From NCBI GenBank assembly GCA_030633365.1, contig DAOVSY010000109.1:1-8704 (forward strand): 8,704 nucleotides of DNA, read 5' to 3'. The stretch comes from Spirochaetaceae bacterium (GTDB lineage Bacteria > Spirochaetota > Spirochaetia > B11-G9). The stretch's first letter is position 1; the number at the start of each line of letters is the position of its first letter. The translations under genes and the position numbers were made by a program. This document shows positions 6,352-8,704 of this stretch, one piece after another. Under the pieces are notes generated by a model, which saw only the letters and a program-made list of their open reading frames with translations, did not search any database and was not told the origin of the DNA.

Positions 6352-7794
6352 TTATCCTCTGTAGTATTTAATTAACTGCTCACCAATTTCCCAGTTATTG
6401 CCTGCTCCAATTGTAATAAAAAGATCGTCTTTTTGCAGTAGTTTTGTATAAAAATTAATAGATTCTTCCAGTTCATGGAAATAATGTACATTATTATGAT
6501 TTTTTTTGGTTTCATCAAACAGGGATTTCCCATTGATGCTACCTTTTTTCTTCATGGCCTCTTTTTCCCTGGCAGAACTGTAAATTTTATGAAGTACAAC
6601 GATATCAGCATTTGAAAAACAAGATGCAAAGCCGGAAAACAAAGCTTCGGTTCGTGAATATGTATGAGACATAAAATCAACTATTATACGTTTACCTGGA
6701 TAAAAATCTTTTAAACCTTTCAGGGTAGTTACAATTTCTGTTGGATGGTGACCATAATCATCCATAAAGAGAATCCCTTCATGCTCTCCCTTTATTTCTG
6801 ACCTGCGTTTACTTCCTGTAAAGAATGTTAATCCATCTGCAATACCTTCTATATCAGGGATACGTCCCTCTTTCTCCAAAATGCTGACAGTAAGTGCAAT
6901 TGCTGCTGCTGAATCAAGAACAAGGTGTTTCCCTGGAATTTTAAGTTTAAATTCACAATCAAAACCTTCCAGTCTGAATGCATTTAATCCATCTCTTTTT
7001 TTAGATAAAGTAATTCTGTAAGGGCTTAATGCTGTTTCTCCATAAGCAATCTGACGAATATCCGGCCTGATTTTGTTTAATTTAGATGCTGCCTCACGAG
7101 AGCCCTTGTCATCACTGCAATAAATTAACCTTCCCCCTGAAGGCAGTAGTTTCATATAACTTATAAATGAATCTTCAATATCATCATAATCCTTAAAATA
7201 ATCCATATGATCGGTTTCAATATTTGTTAAAATAATTATTTCCGGATGAAAATGAAGAAAATGACGTTTATACTCACATGTTTCTGCAACAAAGTATTTA
7301 TCTCCGCCAACATAACTTGACCTGCCACCAAAAGAATTAACCCCTGAACCTACAAGAGTAGTAACTGGTAGATTAAGGTGTTTCAAGAGGGTTCCAGCTA
7401 TGGAGGTAGTTGTGGTTTTACCATGAACACCGGCTATTCCGCATGAAATCATTGTTCCTGATAGTTGCCCAAGTGCTTCTGTATATTCCAGTACTGGAAT
7501 ATCCTTAGTGGAAAGAAAGCTCATTTCGATATTATTTTCTTTGGAATAAGCCGCTGAATGAACTACAAAATCTATATTAACTGGAATATTTTCCTCTGAA
7601 AAACCTTCCATAAATGGGATTTTAAGGGAATTAAGTATTTTATCAGTATAAAATTTTTCGACTGTATCAGAACCACTAATATGAGCTCCACGGCTGAGAA
7701 AAATCTCTGCCAAGGCTGTCATCCCGGTACCTTTGATGCCTATAAAATATATATGTTTTCCTCTAATGTCTGAGGGTAAATATTTATCTTTCAT
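6352..7794 (-). CDS. murC: UDP-N-acetylmuramate--L-alanine ligase
   Basis: MurC adds L-alanine to UDP-MurNAc using ATP, the first amino-acid step of peptidoglycan precursor synthesis in the cytoplasm. All three Mur ligase domains are present. The N-terminal Rossmann-like domain has YFIGIKGTGMTALAE (16-30). The central ATPase domain has AGVHGKTTTT (121-130), ETCEYKRHFL (171-180) and LTNIETDHMDYF (189-200). The C-terminal domain has FTGSKRRSEIKG (325-336), MDDYGHHPTEI (344-354) and SHTYSRTEAL. The 480-residue length is normal. The DDYGHHPTE motif and HGKTTTT favour MurC; Mpl is an alternative with less support. The ATG has no strong Shine-Dalgarno and follows an AT-rich promoter region. It is the first gene of the five-gene minus-strand run, and yicC starts 4 nt after its UAA. 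Confidence 0.93.
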   Translation of the reverse strand: MKDKYLPSDIRGKHIYFIGIKGTGMTALAEIFLSRGAHISGSDTVEKFYTDKILNSLKIPFMEGFSEENIPVNIDFVVHSAAYSKENNIEMSFLSTKDIPVLEYTEALGQLSGTMISCGIAGVHGKTTTTSIAGTLLKHLNLPVTTLVGSGVNSFGGRSSYVGGDKYFVAETCEYKRHFLHFHPEIIILTNIETDHMDYFKDYDDIEDSFISYMKLLPSGGRLIYCSDDKGSREAASKLNKIRPDIRQIAYGETALSPYRITLSKKRDGLNAFRLEGFDCEFKLKIPGKHLVLDSAAAIALTVSILEKEGRIPDIEGIADGLTFFTGSKRRSEIKGEHEGILFMDDYGHHPTEIVTTLKGLKDFYPGKRIIVDFMSHTYSRTEALFSGFASCFSNADIVVLHKIYSSAREKEAMKKKGSINGKSLFDETKKNHNNVHYFHELEESINFYTKLLQKDDLFITIGAGNNWEIGEQLIKYYRG

Positions 7795-7815
7795 TAAGAA
7801 ATAATAACTATATAT

Positions 7816-7844
7816 ATTATAATTTGCAACGGTGTGTTAAAATT
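7816..7844 (-). promoter_or_regulatory. Candidate murC operon promoter
   Basis: On the minus strand a perfect TATAAT lies at 7821-7816, about 21 nt upstream of the murC ATG, in a very AT-rich stretch. Upstream, TTTTAA or TTAACA (within 7842-7835) are the best -35 matches, but spacers of 15 and 13 bp are shorter than ideal. It is the only plausible position for a promoter serving murC through miaA before the divergent microgene. The AT-rich background makes chance matches likely. Confidence 0.35.
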
Positions 7845-7861
7845 AAATAAATATCCTATCA

Positions 7862-7891
7862 TTGGAAATTTTATAGAAAAGTATGTATATT
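7862..7891 (+). promoter_or_regulatory. Candidate sigma-70-type promoter of the microgene
   Basis: TTGGAA at 7862-7867 and TATATT at 7886-7891 are separated by 18 bp, close to the consensus layout. Transcription would begin near 7898 and leave a very short leader before the Shine-Dalgarno at 7899. It points away from the murC promoter, so 7795-7911 is a divergent promoter region. Confidence 0.4.
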
Positions 7892-7911
7892 CTTAATTAA
7901 GAGGTAAAATT

Positions 7912-8016
7912 ATGGGTAAAGAAAGAAACACTCAGAAAACAACAAAAAAAGCACCGGCAAAAACTTTAAAAGAAAAACGGAAAGAGAAAAAAGAAAAGAA
8001 AGCAAATAACAGTTAG
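7912..8016 (+). CDS. Lysine-rich 34-residue hypothetical protein
   Basis: This short frame runs ATG to TAG with AAGAGGT at 7899-7905, 6 nt upstream of the start, and promoter-like hexamers before that. The product begins MGKERNTQKTTKKAPAKTLK and continues with an EKRKEKKEKK-type tail. Twelve of 34 residues are Lys and two Arg, so it is strongly basic. It has no hydrophobic stretch, signal peptide or Cys, and is probably cytoplasmic and largely disordered or helical. Such a charge pattern suits binding to RNA, DNA or ribosomes, but no function can be assigned. Lysine-rich frames can arise by chance in A-rich DNA, yet the ribosome-binding site, the own transcription-unit layout and use of Arg, Pro and Gln codons favour a real gene. 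Confidence 0.6.
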   Translation: MGKERNTQKTTKKAPAKTLKEKRKEKKEKKANNS

Positions 8017-8026
8017 AATTAAATTC

Positions 8027-8071
8027 AAAAAAACGCTAACCTCTTAAACAAATACTTAATGGGTTAGCGTT
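8027..8071 (-). terminator. Intrinsic terminator of gltD, possibly acting on both strands
   Basis: A perfect 10-bp inverted repeat (AACGCTAACC at 8032-8041, GGTTAGCGTT at 8062-8071) encloses a 20-nt loop containing a further TTAA/TTAA pairing. Read on the minus strand, the stem ends in a run of seven Ts (8033-8027), the classical intrinsic terminator form, 22 nt after the gltD stop. On the plus strand it follows the microgene but only TTGTAAATTTAA comes after, so termination there would be weaker. Confidence 0.82.
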
Positions 8072-8092
8072 GTAAATTTAAACTCAATATTT

Positions 8093-8704
8093 TTACTCTG
8101 ATTTTAAGTACTCTGATATTGCAAGTGCAGCATCTCTGCCATGAGCAAATGCTCTTACAACCAGAGAAGCGCCTGTTGCTGCGTCTCCTGCTGCAAAAAC
8201 TCCTTCAACACTGGTTTTATAGTTGCAGTCTGTTTTTATATTTCCTCTGGAATCCAGATCAACTCCAATACTCTTTACTAGACTGTCATGCTCTACATGT
8301 ATAAAACCCATTGCAATAAAAACCAGATCTATTTTTTTAGAAAATTCGCTTCCTGGAATTTCTTTCATTTTATAAGATTTTTTCTTTTCATCATAAATCC
8401 ACTCAACACGTACAAAATGAGCCTCATTTAAGTGAATACCATCTCGGGATGAAAGATATTTAGTTGAAACACCCCATTCCCGTACGCAGCCTTCCTCATG
8501 GGAACTTGAAGTTCTTAATATTTTGGGCCAGTCAGGCCAGTCAGGGTTCCAGTCATTTTTCCATTCCCTTGGTTTTGGCATAATTTCGTACTGCATAACA
8601 GACTTCGCTCCCTGACGAATTGAAGTTCCAACACAATCTGATCCTGTGTCTCCACCACCTATGACCAGTACATCTTTACCCTTTGCAGAGATAATTTGAT
8701 TTAA
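8093..8704 (-). CDS. gltD: Glutamate synthase small (beta) subunit, C-terminal part, cut by window edge
   Basis: GltD carries FAD and passes electrons from NADPH to the GltB large subunit, which makes glutamate from glutamine and 2-oxoglutarate. The frame is open to the right edge, so the ATG at 8596 is internal. Before it lies the NADPH-binding motif VLVIGGGDTGSDC, followed by GTSIRQGAKSVMQYEIMPKP, which is typical of GltD. Then come the Trp/Pro-rich segment DWNPDWPDWPKI, DLVFIAMGF, and the FAD-binding end GVFAAGDAATGASLVVRAFAHGRDAA. About 204 C-terminal residues of an expected 470-490 are visible. Related subunits of other oxidoreductases share the fold, but the QYEIMPKP and DWPDWPKI region favours glutamate synthase. 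A strong terminator follows. Confidence 0.9.
   Translation of the reverse strand, partial: LNQIISAKGKDVLVIGGGDTGSDCVGTSIRQGAKSVMQYEIMPKPREWKNDWNPDWPDWPKILRTSSSHEEGCVREWGVSTKYLSSRDGIHLNEAHFVRVEWIYDEKKKSYKMKEIPGSEFSKKIDLVFIAMGFIHVEHDSLVKSIGVDLDSRGNIKTDCNYKTSVEGVFAAGDAATGASLVVRAFAHGRDAALAISEYLKSE

Noticed and set aside
8119..8304. 61-codon frame on the + strand opposite gltD
   Set aside because: It is antisense to the conserved FAD-binding end of gltD, low in complexity and without supporting signals.
8093..8596. A 167-residue protein starting at 8596 on the minus strand
   Set aside because: The frame continues to the right edge with the GltD NADPH-binding motif, so this methionine is internal.

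Overview
This is an AT-rich bacterial window (about one third G+C by eye) with tightly packed genes, most of them housekeeping. Protein style and gene order suggest a free-living spirochaete or relative: a compact NFACT protein, a very short omega subunit, and the order murC-yicC-cmk-rpoZ-miaA. This assignment is inference from remembered families, not from a search. hisC and gltD point to an organism that makes its own amino acids. UAA, UGA and UAG all end genes here, so the genetic code looks standard.

Left block, + strand, 1-3835: the 3' part of hisC, then an RqcH-like NFACT gene 2 nt later, then a Memo-family gene (AmmeMemoRadiSam protein B) overlapping rqcH by 14 nt. A GC-rich, partly palindromic intergenic element of about 90 bp follows, then an AMMECR1-family gene (AmmeMemoRadiSam protein A) whose ribosome-binding site contains eight consecutive Gs. 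The radical SAM partner expected for this system is not in the window.

Middle block, - strand, 7794 down to 3804: an operon-like run murC > yicC > cmk > rpoZ > miaA, with gaps or overlaps of only a few bases except for about 50 nt before rpoZ. It supplies cell-wall synthesis (MurC), RNA decay (YicC), nucleotide metabolism (CMP kinase-like), transcription (omega) and tRNA modification (MiaA). Its last gene converges on the AMMECR1 gene and the two coding regions overlap by 32 bp. The yicC frame has normal full length (288 codons), but codon 228, a normally conserved glutamine, is UAG.

Right block: 7795-7911 is an AT-rich divergent promoter region. A 34-codon lysine-rich microgene (7912-8016, +) has its own promoter-like and Shine-Dalgarno signals. 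A strong hairpin with a U-tract lies between it and the 3' end of gltD, which enters from the right edge on the - strand.

Points for a second look: the amber codon in yicC, the Memo protein lacking two expected active-site residues, the CMP kinase-like protein with an altered P-loop in the slot usually held by gmk, the GC-rich intergenic element and G8 tract before the AMMECR1 gene, the RqcH that appears to lack its HhH region, and the unannotated microgene.
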